From assembly GCF_016755875.1 (NCBI RefSeq), contig NZ_BNED01000005.1, forward strand, positions 6,663,501 through 6,727,500: a stretch of DNA of 64,000 nt. The letters run 5' to 3'. The notes beneath the pieces were generated by a model that saw nothing but the letters and a program-made list of their open reading frames with translations, did not search any database and had not been told where the DNA came from. Each line of letters starts with the position of its first letter. Within the stretch, counting starts at the first letter, position 1. The position numbers were made by a program, and so were the translations under genes. This stretch comes from Streptomyces spororaveus. GTDB lineage: Bacteria; Actinomycetota; Actinomycetes; Streptomycetales; Streptomycetaceae. Positions 1-9,336 of the stretch are shown here, in pieces.

Positions 1-1
1 A

Positions 2-82
2 TCCGTCCCGGCTCCCGCGGCCCTGCCCGAACAGGCCGACGGCGGACGCCACCGGATCAACGGGTACGACGACGCCACCTGA
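2..82 (+). CDS. C-terminal tail of an upstream gene, probably TatC (partial)
   Basis: An open frame enters from the left edge and stops at TGA 80-82, encoding 26 residues ending RINGYDDAT. It has no hydrophobic segment, as expected for the charged cytoplasmic tail of an actinobacterial TatC (Sec-independent translocase subunit). The identification rests mainly on gene order: in actinobacteria tatC lies just upstream of a HelY-type helicase, and in Streptomyces a diacylglycerol kinase gene sits between them, as here. The tail alone cannot prove it. Confidence 0.45.
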   Translation, partial: SVPAPAALPEQADGGRHRINGYDDAT

Positions 83-146
83 CAGGCCGGCCCCCGGCTC
101 CGCCGGGAGGTGCCCCCGGGGGGACACGTCACGTACATTCCGCTGA

Positions 147-1046
147 ATGAGCCATGAGGTCACCCTCTTCGTCAATCCCACAGCCGGACGCGGCCGGGGC
201 GCGCACGCCGCGCAGCCGGCCGCTTCGGCCGTCCGGGCGGCCGGATTCTCCGTACGGACCGTCGTGGGCGCCGACGCGCCGGACGCGCTGGCCCGGCTGA
301 CGGCCGCCGTCCGCGAGGGCACCGGTGCGGTGATCGCAGTGGGCGGCGACGGGATGGTCTCCCTGGCGCTCCAGGCCCTCGCGGGCACCCCGGTACCGCT
401 CGGGGTGGTCGCAGTGGGCACCGGGAACGACTTCGCGCGGGCGATGGGGCTGGCCGTACGGGAGCCGGCCCGGGCCGGGCGGATGGCCGCCGAAGCCGTC
501 AAGGAGAGCCGGGTCCGGGAGATCGACCTGGGCCGGGTGGGCGGCGCGGACGGCGGGAAGTGGTTCGGGACGGTGCTGTGCTCCGGCTTCGACTCGCGGG
601 TCAACGACCGGGGCAACCGGATGCGGCTGCCGGCCGGCCGGTTCAAGTACGACCTGGCGATGATCGCGGAGCTGGCCGCCTTCCGGCCGTTCCCGTACCG
701 GATCACCCTGGACGACGGCCCGGTGATCGAGACCGAGGCCGCGCTGGTCGCCGTCGGCAACGGATCCTCCTACGGCGGCGGCATGCGCATCTGCGCGGAC
801 GCCGTCCCCGACGACGGGCTCTTCGACGTCACGGTGGTCGGCGACTGCAGCCGGACCACCCTGCTCACGGTGTTCCCGCAGGTCTACAAGGGCCGCCACC
901 TCGACCATCCGAAGGTGACCGTCCACCGGGCCAGGAAGATCAGCCTGGAGGCGGCGGGCCTGAGCGCGTACGCCGACGGCGAGCCGCTGGGGGTGCTGCC
1001 GGTGAGCGCCGAATGCGTTCCCCGGGCGGTCCGGCTGCTCACTTAA
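147..1046 (+). CDS. diacylglycerol kinase family lipid kinase
   Basis: A 299-residue soluble kinase of the DAGK/YegS family, which transfers phosphate from ATP to diacylglycerol or a related lipid at the membrane face. The family signatures are present: VNPTAGRG at residues 9-16, GGDGM at 66-70 (nucleotide-binding loop) and GTGNDFAR at 91-98. A C-terminal beta-sandwich domain follows with the usual ADGEPLG-type segment near residue 275. Length is typical. It lies between the putative tatC end and the helicase gene, 46 bases ahead of the helicase ATG, so the genes may be co-transcribed. The natural lipid substrate cannot be read from sequence. Confidence 0.88.
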   Translation: MSHEVTLFVNPTAGRGRGAHAAQPAASAVRAAGFSVRTVVGADAPDALARLTAAVREGTGAVIAVGGDGMVSLALQALAGTPVPLGVVAVGTGNDFARAMGLAVREPARAGRMAAEAVKESRVREIDLGRVGGADGGKWFGTVLCSGFDSRVNDRGNRMRLPAGRFKYDLAMIAELAAFRPFPYRITLDDGPVIETEAALVAVGNGSSYGGGMRICADAVPDDGLFDVTVVGDCSRTTLLTVFPQVYKGRHLDHPKVTVHRARKISLEAAGLSAYADGEPLGVLPVSAECVPRAVRLLT

Positions 1047-1092
1047 ATGATCGCGACTGTTGTCAGGGGTGGCGGGTAGGCTCGACAGCAAG

Positions 1093-3933
1093 ATGACCGA
1101 AGAACTCTCACCCGCCGAGCGGTACGCCGCTGCCCGGATCCGCGCCGCCGAAGAGGCCTCTGCCCTGGCCCCCTTCCGCGAGATGTACGACTTCGACCTG
1201 GACCCGTATCAGGTCGAGGCCTGCAAGGCGCTGGAGGCCGGCAAAGGCGTCCTCGTCGCCGCCCCGACCGGCTCGGGCAAGACCATCGTCGGCGAGTTCG
1301 CCGTGCACCTGGCCCTCCAGCAGGGCCGCAAGTGCTTCTACACGACGCCGATCAAGGCCCTGTCGAACCAGAAGTACGCCGACCTCGTCAAGCGCTACGG
1401 CGCCGACAAGGTGGGCCTGCTGACGGGCGACAACAGCGTCAACTCCGAGGCGCCGGTGGTCGTGATGACCACCGAGGTGCTCCGCAACATGCTGTACGCG
1501 GGCTCCCGGTCGCTGCTCGGCCTCGGCTACGTCGTGATGGACGAGGTCCACTACCTCTCCGACCGGTTCCGCGGGGCCGTCTGGGAGGAAGTGATCATCC
1601 ACCTCCCCGAGTCGGTGACCCTGGTCTCCCTGTCGGCCACCGTGTCCAACGCCGAGGAGTTCGGCGACTGGCTGGACACCGTGCGCGGGGACACCGAGGT
1701 GATCGTCTCCGAGGAGCGGCCCGTACCGCTGTGGCAGCACGTCATGGCCGGCCGCCGGATCTACGACCTCTTCGAGGAGGAGTCCGACCACGGCGGCCGC
1801 GGCTCCGCGCGCCGCGAGGTCAACCCCGACCTGCTGCGCATGGCGCGCGAGGAGAACAGCCGCACCTACAGCCCGAAGGACCGGCGGCGCGGCAAGATGG
1901 TCCGCGAGGCCGACCGCGAGCGCGAGCGGCGCTCCCGCGGCCGGATCTGGACCCCGTCCCGCCCCGAGGTCATCGCCCGCCTCGACAACGACGGGCTGCT
2001 GCCCGCCATCAACTTCATCTTCAGCCGGGCCGGCTGCGAGGCCGCCGTCCAGCAGTGCCTGTACGCGGGCCTGAGGCTCAACGACGAATCCGCGCGGCTC
2101 AAGGTCCGCGAGCTCGTCGAGGCGCGGACCGCCTCCATCCCCACCGAGGACCTGCACGTCCTGGGGTACTACGAGTGGCTCGAAGGGCTGGAGCGCGGCA
2201 TCGCCGCGCACCACGCGGGCATGCTGCCCACCTTCAAGGAGGTCGTGGAGGAGCTCTTCGTACGCGGCCTGGTCAAGGCCGTGTTCGCCACGGAGACCCT
2301 GGCGCTGGGCATCAACATGCCCGCGCGCACGGTGATCCTGGAGAAGCTGGTCAAGTGGAACGGCGAGCAGCACGCCGACATCACCCCCGGCGAGTACACG
2401 CAGCTGACCGGCCGGGCCGGGCGGCGCGGCATCGACGTCGAGGGCCACGCGGTGGTGCTGTGGCAGCGCGGCATGGACCCGGCGGGGCTCGCCGGGCTCG
2501 CGGGTACCCGTACGTATCCGCTGCGTTCCAGCTTCAAGCCGTCCTACAACATGGCCGTGAACCTGGTCAGCCAGTTCGGGCGGCACCGCTCGCGCGAGCT
2601 CCTGGAGACCTCCTTCGCGCAGTTCCAGGCCGACCGCTCGGTCGTCGGGATCTCCCGGCAGGTGCAGCGCAACGAGGAGGGCCTGGAGGGCTACCAGGAG
2701 GGCATGACCTGCCACCTCGGCAACTTCGAGGAGTACGCGCAGCTGCGCCGCGACCTCAAGGACCGTGAGACGGACCTGGCCAAGCAGGGCGCGGCGCAGC
2801 GCCGGGTACAGGCGGCCAGTTCGCTGGAGAAGCTCAAGCCGGGCGACATCATCCACGTGCCGACGGGCAAGTTCGCCGGGCTCGCGCTGGTCCTGGACCC
2901 GGGCGTGCCGGCCGGGCGGGTCAACGGGCACCGCGGGCACGAGTACGCCGAGGGCCCGCGCCCGCTGGTGCTCACCGCCGAACGGCAGGTCAAGCGGCTC
3001 GCCGCGATCGACTTCCCGGTCCCGGTCGAGGCCCTCGACCGGATGCGGATCCCCAAGACCTTCAACGCGCGCTCGCCGCAGTCCCGTCGGGACCTGGCGT
3101 CCCAGCTGCGCACCAAGGCCGGGCACATCACACCCGAGCGGCGCTCCCGCGGCCGGGCGGCGGCAGCCGACGACCGCGAGATCGCCCGGCTGCGCGCCGA
3201 GCTGCGGGCGCATCCCTGCCACGGCTGCGACGAGCGCGAGGACCACGCCCGCTGGGCGGAGCGCTACCACCGGCTCAAGCGGGACACCCAGCAGCTGGAG
3301 CGGCGGATCGAGGGCCGGACGAACACCATCGCCCGCACCTTCGACCGGATCCACGCCCTGCTGACCGAGCTGGACTACCTGCGCGAGGACGAGGTCACCG
3401 TGCACGGCAAGCGGCTCGCCCGGCTGTACGGGGAGCTGGACCTGCTGGCCTCCGAATGCCTGCGCGCCAAGGTATGGGAGGGCCTGAGCCCGGCCGAACT
3501 GGCGGCCTGCGTCTCGGCGCTGGTCTTCGAGGCGCGGCAGTCCGACGACGCCGTCGCCCCGAAGGTGCCCGGTGGAGCGGCGAAGGAGGCACTGGGCGAG
3601 ATGATCCGCATCTGGAGCCGGCTCGACGCGCTGGAGGAGGAGCACCGCATCAACCAGACGGAGGGCGTGGGCCAGCGCGAGCCGGACCTCGGCTTCGCCT
3701 GGGCGGCGTACCAGTGGGCCTCCGACAAGAGCCTGGACGAGGTGCTGCGCGAGGCGGAGATGCCGGCCGGCGACTTCGTGCGCTGGTGCAAGCAGGTCAT
3801 CGACGTGCTCGGGCAGGTCGCGGCGGCGGCTCCGGCGGCCTCCGGTGACAGCGGGAGCACGGTGGCGCGCAATGCCCGCAAGGCCGTGGACGCGCTGCTT
3901 CGGGGTGTCGTGGCCTACAGCTCGGTCGGCTAG
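1093..3933 (+). CDS. HelY-like DEAD/DEAH-box (Ski2/Mtr4-type) RNA helicase
   Basis: A 946-residue superfamily 2 helicase. Walker A APTGSGKT is at residues 57-64, the DEVH box near 150, a SAT motif near 178, and motif VI (QLTGRAGRRG) near 437-446. The C-terminal ~160 residues look like the DSHCT domain of Mtr4/Ski2/HelY proteins. Such enzymes unwind structured RNA for processing or decay. A Cys-x2-Cys pair (CHGCDERED) near residue 711 is a small unusual feature. ATG 1093 was chosen because homology to the family starts immediately after it; an in-frame TTG at 1060 has no clear ribosome site. Mycobacterial helY also neighbours tatC, supporting the name. Confidence 0.92.
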   Translation: MTEELSPAERYAAARIRAAEEASALAPFREMYDFDLDPYQVEACKALEAGKGVLVAAPTGSGKTIVGEFAVHLALQQGRKCFYTTPIKALSNQKYADLVKRYGADKVGLLTGDNSVNSEAPVVVMTTEVLRNMLYAGSRSLLGLGYVVMDEVHYLSDRFRGAVWEEVIIHLPESVTLVSLSATVSNAEEFGDWLDTVRGDTEVIVSEERPVPLWQHVMAGRRIYDLFEEESDHGGRGSARREVNPDLLRMAREENSRTYSPKDRRRGKMVREADRERERRSRGRIWTPSRPEVIARLDNDGLLPAINFIFSRAGCEAAVQQCLYAGLRLNDESARLKVRELVEARTASIPTEDLHVLGYYEWLEGLERGIAAHHAGMLPTFKEVVEELFVRGLVKAVFATETLALGINMPARTVILEKLVKWNGEQHADITPGEYTQLTGRAGRRGIDVEGHAVVLWQRGMDPAGLAGLAGTRTYPLRSSFKPSYNMAVNLVSQFGRHRSRELLETSFAQFQADRSVVGISRQVQRNEEGLEGYQEGMTCHLGNFEEYAQLRRDLKDRETDLAKQGAAQRRVQAASSLEKLKPGDIIHVPTGKFAGLALVLDPGVPAGRVNGHRGHEYAEGPRPLVLTAERQVKRLAAIDFPVPVEALDRMRIPKTFNARSPQSRRDLASQLRTKAGHITPERRSRGRAAAADDREIARLRAELRAHPCHGCDEREDHARWAERYHRLKRDTQQLERRIEGRTNTIARTFDRIHALLTELDYLREDEVTVHGKRLARLYGELDLLASECLRAKVWEGLSPAELAACVSALVFEARQSDDAVAPKVPGGAAKEALGEMIRIWSRLDALEEEHRINQTEGVGQREPDLGFAWAAYQWASDKSLDEVLREAEMPAGDFVRWCKQVIDVLGQVAAAAPAASGDSGSTVARNARKAVDALLRGVVAYSSVG

Positions 3934-4024
3934 GCGGTTTTGGGGCTTCCTCCGAGAGCGGGGATGACCTGATCTGATCTCTTGCCATGATCGAATCGGC
4001 GTGCTCTGTGCGACGATCGATTCC

Positions 4025-4726
4025 ATGAGTGGGGGAACGGACGATGCTCCGAGACGGGTCGGCCGGCCCCGTGCCGACCGGCTGAGGCCGGAGAGCGGCC
4101 GGCCGCCGCGCGAGGAACTCCTCTGCGCGGCGGCCGAGTTGTTCACCGTCCAGGGGTACGCGGCGACCACCACGCGGGCCGTCGCCGAACGGGCCGGGAT
4201 GCGCCAGGCCACGATGTACCACTACTTCGGCGGCAAGGAGGAACTCCTCGCCGAACTGCTGGAGTCCACGGTCGCCCCCTCGCTGGTGCTCGCCCGGCAG
4301 CTGCTCGCGGACGACCGGCGGTGCGCCGCACGCCGGCTGTGGGAGCTGTGCCGCTCCGACGTACTGCTGCTGTGCGGCGGGCCGTACGACCTGGGGGCGC
4401 TCTACCTGCTGCCCGAGCTGGGCGGTTCGCGCCTCGCGCCGTTCCGCCGGATGCGCAGGGAACTCAAGGACGCCTACCGGGTGCTGCTCGCCGGGACCCG
4501 CGTCGGCGCCGAACTGGCCGGGGACAAGGCGGGGCTGACGCTTCGGGGGGACCTGGTCTTCGGGCTCATCGAAGGCGTCATGCTGATCCACCGCACGGAC
4601 CCGGCGCGGCCGGTGACGGCCTTCGCGGAGGCCACCGCGGACGCGGCGCTGCGGATCGCCGGCGTCGGCCCTCCCGGCGCAGAGACGGCCTGGAGCCGGC
4701 CTGAAGACGGCCTGGAGACGGCCTAG
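4025..4726 (+). CDS. TetR/AcrR family transcriptional regulator
   Basis: A 233-residue regulator with an N-terminal helix-turn-helix (residues ~45-72, ending in the typical MYHYFGGKEELL stretch) and a divergent C-terminal ligand domain with Leu-rich helices. The first ~30 residues are Arg/Pro-rich, a common Streptomyces extension. ATG 4025 is preferred; GTG 4001 in frame is possible. No strong Shine-Dalgarno precedes it. It converges with the pseudouridine synthase gene, their 3' ends overlapping by four bases, so the regulated target is not obvious from context. The ligand is unknown. Confidence 0.82.
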   Translation: MSGGTDDAPRRVGRPRADRLRPESGRPPREELLCAAAELFTVQGYAATTTRAVAERAGMRQATMYHYFGGKEELLAELLESTVAPSLVLARQLLADDRRCAARRLWELCRSDVLLLCGGPYDLGALYLLPELGGSRLAPFRRMRRELKDAYRVLLAGTRVGAELAGDKAGLTLRGDLVFGLIEGVMLIHRTDPARPVTAFAEATADAALRIAGVGPPGAETAWSRPEDGLETA

Positions 4727-5694
4727 CGTCCGGACCCCGCCTCCCAGCCCGCCCGGTCGTCCCAGGCCTGGAGGGTGCGGCCGCTCTCGAACCGGTGCAC
4801 GCGCGCGGTCACCGGGTCGGTGAACTCGAGCACCCGGGCCAGGAGTTGCAGCGGCCTGCGGTAGTCGTCCGGGGCTGGATCGGTGACCTGCGGATACACC
4901 GGGTCGCCGAGGATGGGCAGGCCCAGGCCGTTCATGTGGACGCGCAGCTGGTGGGTACGGCCGGTGCGCGGGGTCAGCCGATAGCGGCCCAGGGCGCCCC
5001 GGGAGCCGGCGCATTCGATCAGGCTCTCGGCATTGGGCTCGCCGCCGGGCACCTCGACCGCCGCGATGACCCCGCGGGCCTTCTCGATCCGGCTGCGCAC
5101 CGTGCGCGGGAGGGTGCGGGCGAGCTCCGCGTCGTACGGCGCGAGGGCCTCGTACTCCTTGTGCACCTCGCGCCGCTGGAAGAGGAGCTGGTAGGCGCCG
5201 CGGTCCTCGGGCCGGATGCTGAACATCACCAGTCCCGCCGTCAGCCGGTCCAGCCGGTGCGCGGGGCTGAGGCCGGGCAGGTCCAGCTCCGCGCGGAGCC
5301 GGGCCAGGGCGGTCTCGGTGATGTGGGAGCCGCGCGGGGTGGTGGCCAGGAAGTGCGGCTTGTCCACGACCAGCAGGTGCGCGTCCCGGTGGACGACGGA
5401 GATCGAGAACGGCACCCGGGGCTCCGGCTCCATGTCCCGGTGGAACCACAGGTAGGCGCCCGGCTCGTACGGGTCCTCCGCGCGCAGCACTCGCCCGCCC
5501 GGGCCCAGCACCCGCCCCGCGGCCAGCAGGCGGGCGACGGAGTCGGCGCCGCGGGTGCCGGCGTAGCGCGCCGCGAGGTAGTCGCCGAGATCCGGCCATG
5601 TCCCTTCCGGGTCGGGCGGGAGCCTCAGCCGGACCGGGTCGATGCCGGCGCGCTGGGGCAGGGGCGAGGGAGGTGGCTGGGCTCTGCGTCTCAT
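4723..5694 (-). CDS. RluA-family pseudouridine synthase
   Basis: A 323-residue enzyme isomerising uridine to pseudouridine in rRNA or tRNA. The family signature HRLDR is at residues 146-150, with Asp149 as the expected catalytic nucleophile, preceded by the LLVVDKP strand at 107-113. The C-terminal half carries the GRTHQLRVHM segment found in RluA/RluC/RluD. The N-terminal ~90 residues are not a clear S4 domain, unlike RluD. ATG 5694 fits. The gene is alone on its strand between a convergent TetR gene and a secreted hydrolase. The target RNA site cannot be assigned. Confidence 0.87.
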   Translation of the reverse strand: MRRRAQPPPSPLPQRAGIDPVRLRLPPDPEGTWPDLGDYLAARYAGTRGADSVARLLAAGRVLGPGGRVLRAEDPYEPGAYLWFHRDMEPEPRVPFSISVVHRDAHLLVVDKPHFLATTPRGSHITETALARLRAELDLPGLSPAHRLDRLTAGLVMFSIRPEDRGAYQLLFQRREVHKEYEALAPYDAELARTLPRTVRSRIEKARGVIAAVEVPGGEPNAESLIECAGSRGALGRYRLTPRTGRTHQLRVHMNGLGLPILGDPVYPQVTDPAPDDYRRPLQLLARVLEFTDPVTARVHRFESGRTLQAWDDRAGWEAGSGR

Positions 5695-5713
5695 CGGGGA
5701 ACAGGCTATGCGG

Positions 5714-7258
5714 CTACTGCTGGGTGAAGGTGCCCAGGTGGTCGGCGTCGAGGTACTCGATGCGCAGGGTGCCGTCGGCGAAGATCACCCCGGTGCGGCC
5801 GACCGCGTTCTCGCCCGCGGTCATGAAGCTGAAGGTGTCCCCGTCGTAGTGGGTCAGCGGGAAGCGCAGGGGCTTGGGGCCGAGGGCCAGGGTCAGCGCG
5901 CCCTTGTCGTCGGCGGTCACGGTGGCCTTGCCGTAGTAGGGGTTGTCGTAGGTTCCGGTGTACGCGGCGCTGTCCTGGGCCGGCTGCGCCCCGGTGGGCG
6001 GGCGGGCGTAGTCGGTGGTCGACGCGCCCGGGGGTGCGAGGGCCGCCGCGTAGGCGGAGGCGGCCAGGGCGAGCCAGTCGGTGGAGACCTTGCCGTGCTC
6101 GGCGTAGTCGAAGAAGTCCAGGGCCACGGCGTCGGGCAGGCCGACCGGGGCGCCGTTGGTCAGGACGACGATGCCGAGCTGTTCCAGCGGGAGCATGGTG
6201 ACGTTGGTGTTGGCTCCGAGTTCGAAGGCACCGGAGTGGCTCAGGCGCACGCGGCCGGCGCCGTCGTAGCCGACGTTCCAGCCGAGGCCGTAGAAGCTGG
6301 TGGTGCCGATGGCGTTGGTCGGCTGGGACACGATCTCGGGCAGGTGGGTCCGTGCGAGGGTCTCGGCGGGGATGATCCGCTTCCCGTCGAGGGTGCCGCC
6401 GGCCAGTTGCAGCCGCAGCCAGCGGGCCATGTCGGTGGCGGTGGAGCTGACCCCGCCGGCCGGGGCCTGGGCGTCGGGGTCGCGGACGAAGCGGGGGCTC
6501 CAGGTGCCGTCGGCGTTCCTGACATGGGTGGAGGCGTGGTCGGGGGCGTTGACGAAGGCGGAGAACTCGGTGCTCGTACGGGTCATGCCGGCGGGCTTGA
6601 AGAGGGTGTCGGCGCTGAGCTTCTGCCAGCTCGTGCCCTTGGCGCGGGCGACGGCCTCGGCGGCCGCGGTGAGCCCGAAGTTGGTGTAGGCGTAGCTCGC
6701 CCGGAACGGGCTGAGCGGCTCCAGCCGCAGGTGGTCGAGGATGTACGACTGGTCGTAGCCGAGGTCTTCCAGGAGGTCGCCGGCGTGGTCGGGGAGGCCG
6801 CTGCGGTGGGAGAACAGGTCGGCGGTGGTGACGTGATCGGTGACCCAGGGGTCCTTCAGGGAGAACCCGGGCAGGGCGGTGCGCTCGTCCCACTCCTGGG
6901 GGTCGGTCAGGGCGCCGGCCACGACCGTGGAGGAGACGGGCTTGGACAGCGAGGCGATCTGGAAGACGGTGTCGGGGCCGACCGTGGCGCTCTCGCCCGT
7001 CCTGCGGAGCCCGTAGCCCTTGATGTGGACGACCTTGTCGTCGTGGACGACGGCCACGGCCACACCGGGGACACCGGTGCGGCGCATCATGTCCTCGACC
7101 GTGCGGTCGAGGCGGGCGACGGCCTTGTCGACGGCCGCGTCCGAGATCTGGGGCTTCGGGGCCGGGGGAGGGCTGGGCGCGGCCGTTGCCGGCAGCGCCG
7201 CCGCCGCGGCCAGGAGGACCGCGGCCCCTGCTGCCCCGAGGGCGGGGAGCGTACGCAT
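5714..7258 (-). CDS. secreted serine hydrolase, class C beta-lactamase/DD-peptidase fold
   Basis: A 514-residue exported protein. A signal peptide occupies residues ~1-27, with Ala-rich core and ATAAPS cleavage region. The penicillin-binding fold motifs follow: S103-L-S-K106 (SxxK nucleophile) and Y191-T-N193 (YxN). A HSGAF segment replaces the classic KTG. A C-terminal ~110-residue beta-rich domain resembles the lipocalin-like tail of many esterase or D-aminopeptidase relatives. The family (beta-lactamase-related serine hydrolases) contains peptidases and esterases, and the substrate is unknown. ATG 7258 starts exactly at the signal peptide. Confidence 0.85.
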   Translation of the reverse strand: MRTLPALGAAGAAVLLAAAAALPATAAPSPPPAPKPQISDAAVDKAVARLDRTVEDMMRRTGVPGVAVAVVHDDKVVHIKGYGLRRTGESATVGPDTVFQIASLSKPVSSTVVAGALTDPQEWDERTALPGFSLKDPWVTDHVTTADLFSHRSGLPDHAGDLLEDLGYDQSYILDHLRLEPLSPFRASYAYTNFGLTAAAEAVARAKGTSWQKLSADTLFKPAGMTRTSTEFSAFVNAPDHASTHVRNADGTWSPRFVRDPDAQAPAGGVSSTATDMARWLRLQLAGGTLDGKRIIPAETLARTHLPEIVSQPTNAIGTTSFYGLGWNVGYDGAGRVRLSHSGAFELGANTNVTMLPLEQLGIVVLTNGAPVGLPDAVALDFFDYAEHGKVSTDWLALAASAYAAALAPPGASTTDYARPPTGAQPAQDSAAYTGTYDNPYYGKATVTADDKGALTLALGPKPLRFPLTHYDGDTFSFMTAGENAVGRTGVIFADGTLRIEYLDADHLGTFTQQ

Positions 7259-7377
7259 GGGGCCATTGTCCTGCCGGGGGCCGCGGGGCGCGCGCCGCCG
7301 TTGCCGGGGGCGCCGCCCCCGGACCGAAATGCCTGCGGGGCTGGAAGGGGATGCCGGTGGGGCTGGGGGAAAAACCT

Positions 7378-8217
7378 TTACGCGGCCGCGCGGTGTTCCT
7401 GTTCGGCCTCGACCGTGGCGTTCCAGTCGCGCTTGATCGCGCGCCAGCCCTCGTCCGTCTCGCCCAGGCGCCAGTAGCCCGAGATCGACAGGCGCTCGCG
7501 CGCGATGCCGCGCTCCATGCGGAGGTGGCGGCGCAGGTCCTTGACGAATCCGGCCTCGCCGTGGACGAAGGCGTGGACGTCGGTGGAGGGGAACTCCATG
7601 GAGGTGACGGCCTCCACCAGGGCCTCGCCCACCGGGCGGTCGCCGCGGTGCAGCCAGGTCGGGACGATGCCGTCGGGGGTGGCGACCTTCAGTTCGTCGG
7701 CCGGGCCGTCGATCTCCACGATGGCGTGGACCCGCGCGCCCGCCGGCATGCGCTCCATCGCGGCGGCGATCGCCGGCAGGGCGCTCTCGTCGCCCACCAG
7801 GAGGTGCCAGCCGGCCGCCGGGTCCGGGGCGTAGGCGCCGCCCGGGCCGAGGAAGCGTACGAGCTCGCCCGGCTGCACCCGCGCCGCCCAGGGGCCGGCG
7901 AGGCCCTCGTCGCCGTGGACCACGAAGTCGAGGGTCAGCTCCAGGTGCGCGGGATCCCAGCTCCGTACCGTGTACGCGCGCTGGCGCGGCCACTGCGCGC
8001 GGGGGAAGTCCGCGCGGATCCGGTCCAGGTCCCACGGCGCGGGGTAGCGGACGCCCTCGGGCGCGAACAGCAGCTTGACGTAATGGTCGGTGTACCCGCC
8101 TGCGCCGAACTCCCGGAGACCCTCACCGCCCAGCACGAGTCGCACCATGTGCGGCGACAGCCGCTCGGTGCGTACGACGACGGCGGTGCCGACGGTGCGG
8201 GCGCGTCCTTCTGCCAC
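7378..8217 (-). CDS. siderophore-interacting FAD-binding protein (ferric-siderophore reductase type)
   Basis: A 279-residue cytosolic flavoprotein of the SIP/ViuB family, which reduces ferric siderophores with NAD(P)H to release iron. The FAD-binding motif RAYTVRSWD lies near residues 79-87, and the C-terminal SIP domain contains the expected HAFVHGEAGFV segment. GTG 8217 is preceded by AGGGAG six bases upstream on its strand. The upstream region carries a palindromic iron box (8239-8258), arguing for repression by a DmdR/IdeR regulator under iron sufficiency. No siderophore synthesis genes are adjacent. Confidence 0.9.
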   Translation of the reverse strand: MAEGRARTVGTAVVVRTERLSPHMVRLVLGGEGLREFGAGGYTDHYVKLLFAPEGVRYPAPWDLDRIRADFPRAQWPRQRAYTVRSWDPAHLELTLDFVVHGDEGLAGPWAARVQPGELVRFLGPGGAYAPDPAAGWHLLVGDESALPAIAAAMERMPAGARVHAIVEIDGPADELKVATPDGIVPTWLHRGDRPVGEALVEAVTSMEFPSTDVHAFVHGEAGFVKDLRRHLRMERGIARERLSISGYWRLGETDEGWRAIKRDWNATVEAEQEHRAAA

Positions 8218-8238
8218 GGTGACTCCCTGACTCCATGA

Positions 8239-8258
8239 AACTTAGCCTTACCTAAGTT
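8239..8258. promoter_or_regulatory. iron box (DmdR/IdeR-type operator)
   Basis: A perfect 7-bp inverted repeat, AACTTAG (8239-8245) and CTAAGTT (8252-8258), is separated by 6 bases. On the minus strand it reads TTAGGTAAGGCTAAG, very close to the actinobacterial iron-box consensus built on TTAGGTTAGGCTAACCTAA. It sits 22 bases upstream of the siderophore-interacting protein start codon. Confidence 0.8.
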
Positions 8259-8264
8259 ATCACT

Positions 8265-9188
8265 TTATGGGCGCAGCACACTGCTCAGGCGGGCGACTGC
8301 GCCCCCCAGACCCCACCGATGGGCTAGCGCGTCCACCAGTTCGGGCTGTGCCGAGGCAGTCGGAAGCGCCGGGTCGAACTCCGGAAGCGGAACGTCCGAG
8401 GCGACCTGGACCACCTTCGGGGCCACCGCCAGATAGGGACGGGACTCGTCCAGCCGCTTGCGCTGGGTGGGGGTCAGCTTCGACTTCGGGTCGTCCACCG
8501 CCGCGATGATCCCGGCCAGGGTGCCGTAGGCGTCCAGGAGTTTGGCGGCCGTCTTCTCGCCGATGCCGGGCACCCCCGGCAGGCCGTCGCTCGGGTCGCC
8601 GCGCAGCAGCGCCAGGTCCGCGTAACCGGGCCCGTCCACCCCGTACTTCTCGCGGAGCCACGCCTCGTCGGTCAGCTGCAGGGTCCCCACGCCCTTGAGC
8701 GGGTACAGCACCCGCCGCTGCCGGGCGTCGTCCACCAGCTGGTACAGGTCCCGGTCGCCGGTGACGATGTCCACCGGGCCGCTCGCGCGGGCGGTGAGCG
8801 TGCCGATCACGTCGTCCGCCTCGTACCCGGCGACGCCGACCCGGGCGATGCCGAAGGCGTCCAGCGCCGCCTCGATGATCGGAACCTGCGGGGCGAGCGT
8901 GTCCGGGGTCTCCTCCACGTCGGGGCCGGACTCGGTCTCCTCGGCGACCCGGTGCGCCTTGTAGGAGGGGATCAGCTCCACCCGCCAGTGGGGCCGCCAG
9001 TCGGCGTCCATGCACGCCACCAGATCGTCCGGCCGGTGGTCCTGGACGAGCCGGCCGATGAAGTCGAGCAGTCCGCGCACGGCGTTGACCGGGGTGCCGT
9101 CGGGGGCCTTCACCGAGTCCGGCACACCGAAGTAGGCGCGGTAGTAGAGGGAGGCGGTGTCCAGGAGCATCAGGCGTCGTGTCGTCAC
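8265..9188 (-). CDS. 5'-3' exonuclease (PolA-type 5' nuclease domain)
   Basis: A 307-residue stand-alone nuclease resembling the N-terminal FEN/5' nuclease domain of DNA polymerase I. It begins with the metal-binding LMLLDTASLYYRAYFG segment. The GYEADDVIG motif lies near residues 129-137, followed by VTGDRDLYQL and the helix-hairpin-helix GDPSDGLPGVPGIGEKTAA. These acidic residues coordinate two metals. Such proteins process flaps or primers during replication and repair. GTG 9188 gives the full family start; an internal ATG seven codons in is less likely. Its promoter region is shared with the divergent XRE-cupin gene. Confidence 0.9.
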   Translation of the reverse strand: MTTRRLMLLDTASLYYRAYFGVPDSVKAPDGTPVNAVRGLLDFIGRLVQDHRPDDLVACMDADWRPHWRVELIPSYKAHRVAEETESGPDVEETPDTLAPQVPIIEAALDAFGIARVGVAGYEADDVIGTLTARASGPVDIVTGDRDLYQLVDDARQRRVLYPLKGVGTLQLTDEAWLREKYGVDGPGYADLALLRGDPSDGLPGVPGIGEKTAAKLLDAYGTLAGIIAAVDDPKSKLTPTQRKRLDESRPYLAVAPKVVQVASDVPLPEFDPALPTASAQPELVDALAHRWGLGGAVARLSSVLRP

Positions 9189-9336
9189 GGAGTCGATGAT
9201 GCCGCAACCCGGGGCGGCGACGGAGGGTGAGCGCCCGGGTACGGGAACAGCCGTGCACGCGAAACCGGAGGCGGTTGCTGCGTAAGGTGCTTACAGCACA
9301 CCGATGTGCATCAGACATGGGGAGGGCAGCCCCGAC

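Noticed and set aside
1108..4212. Very long antisense frame opposite the helicase gene (and similar frames opposite other genes)
   Set aside because: High GC makes antisense frames long by default. The sense frame has full helicase motifs, and the antisense product is His/Gly/Leu/Gln-rich without domains.
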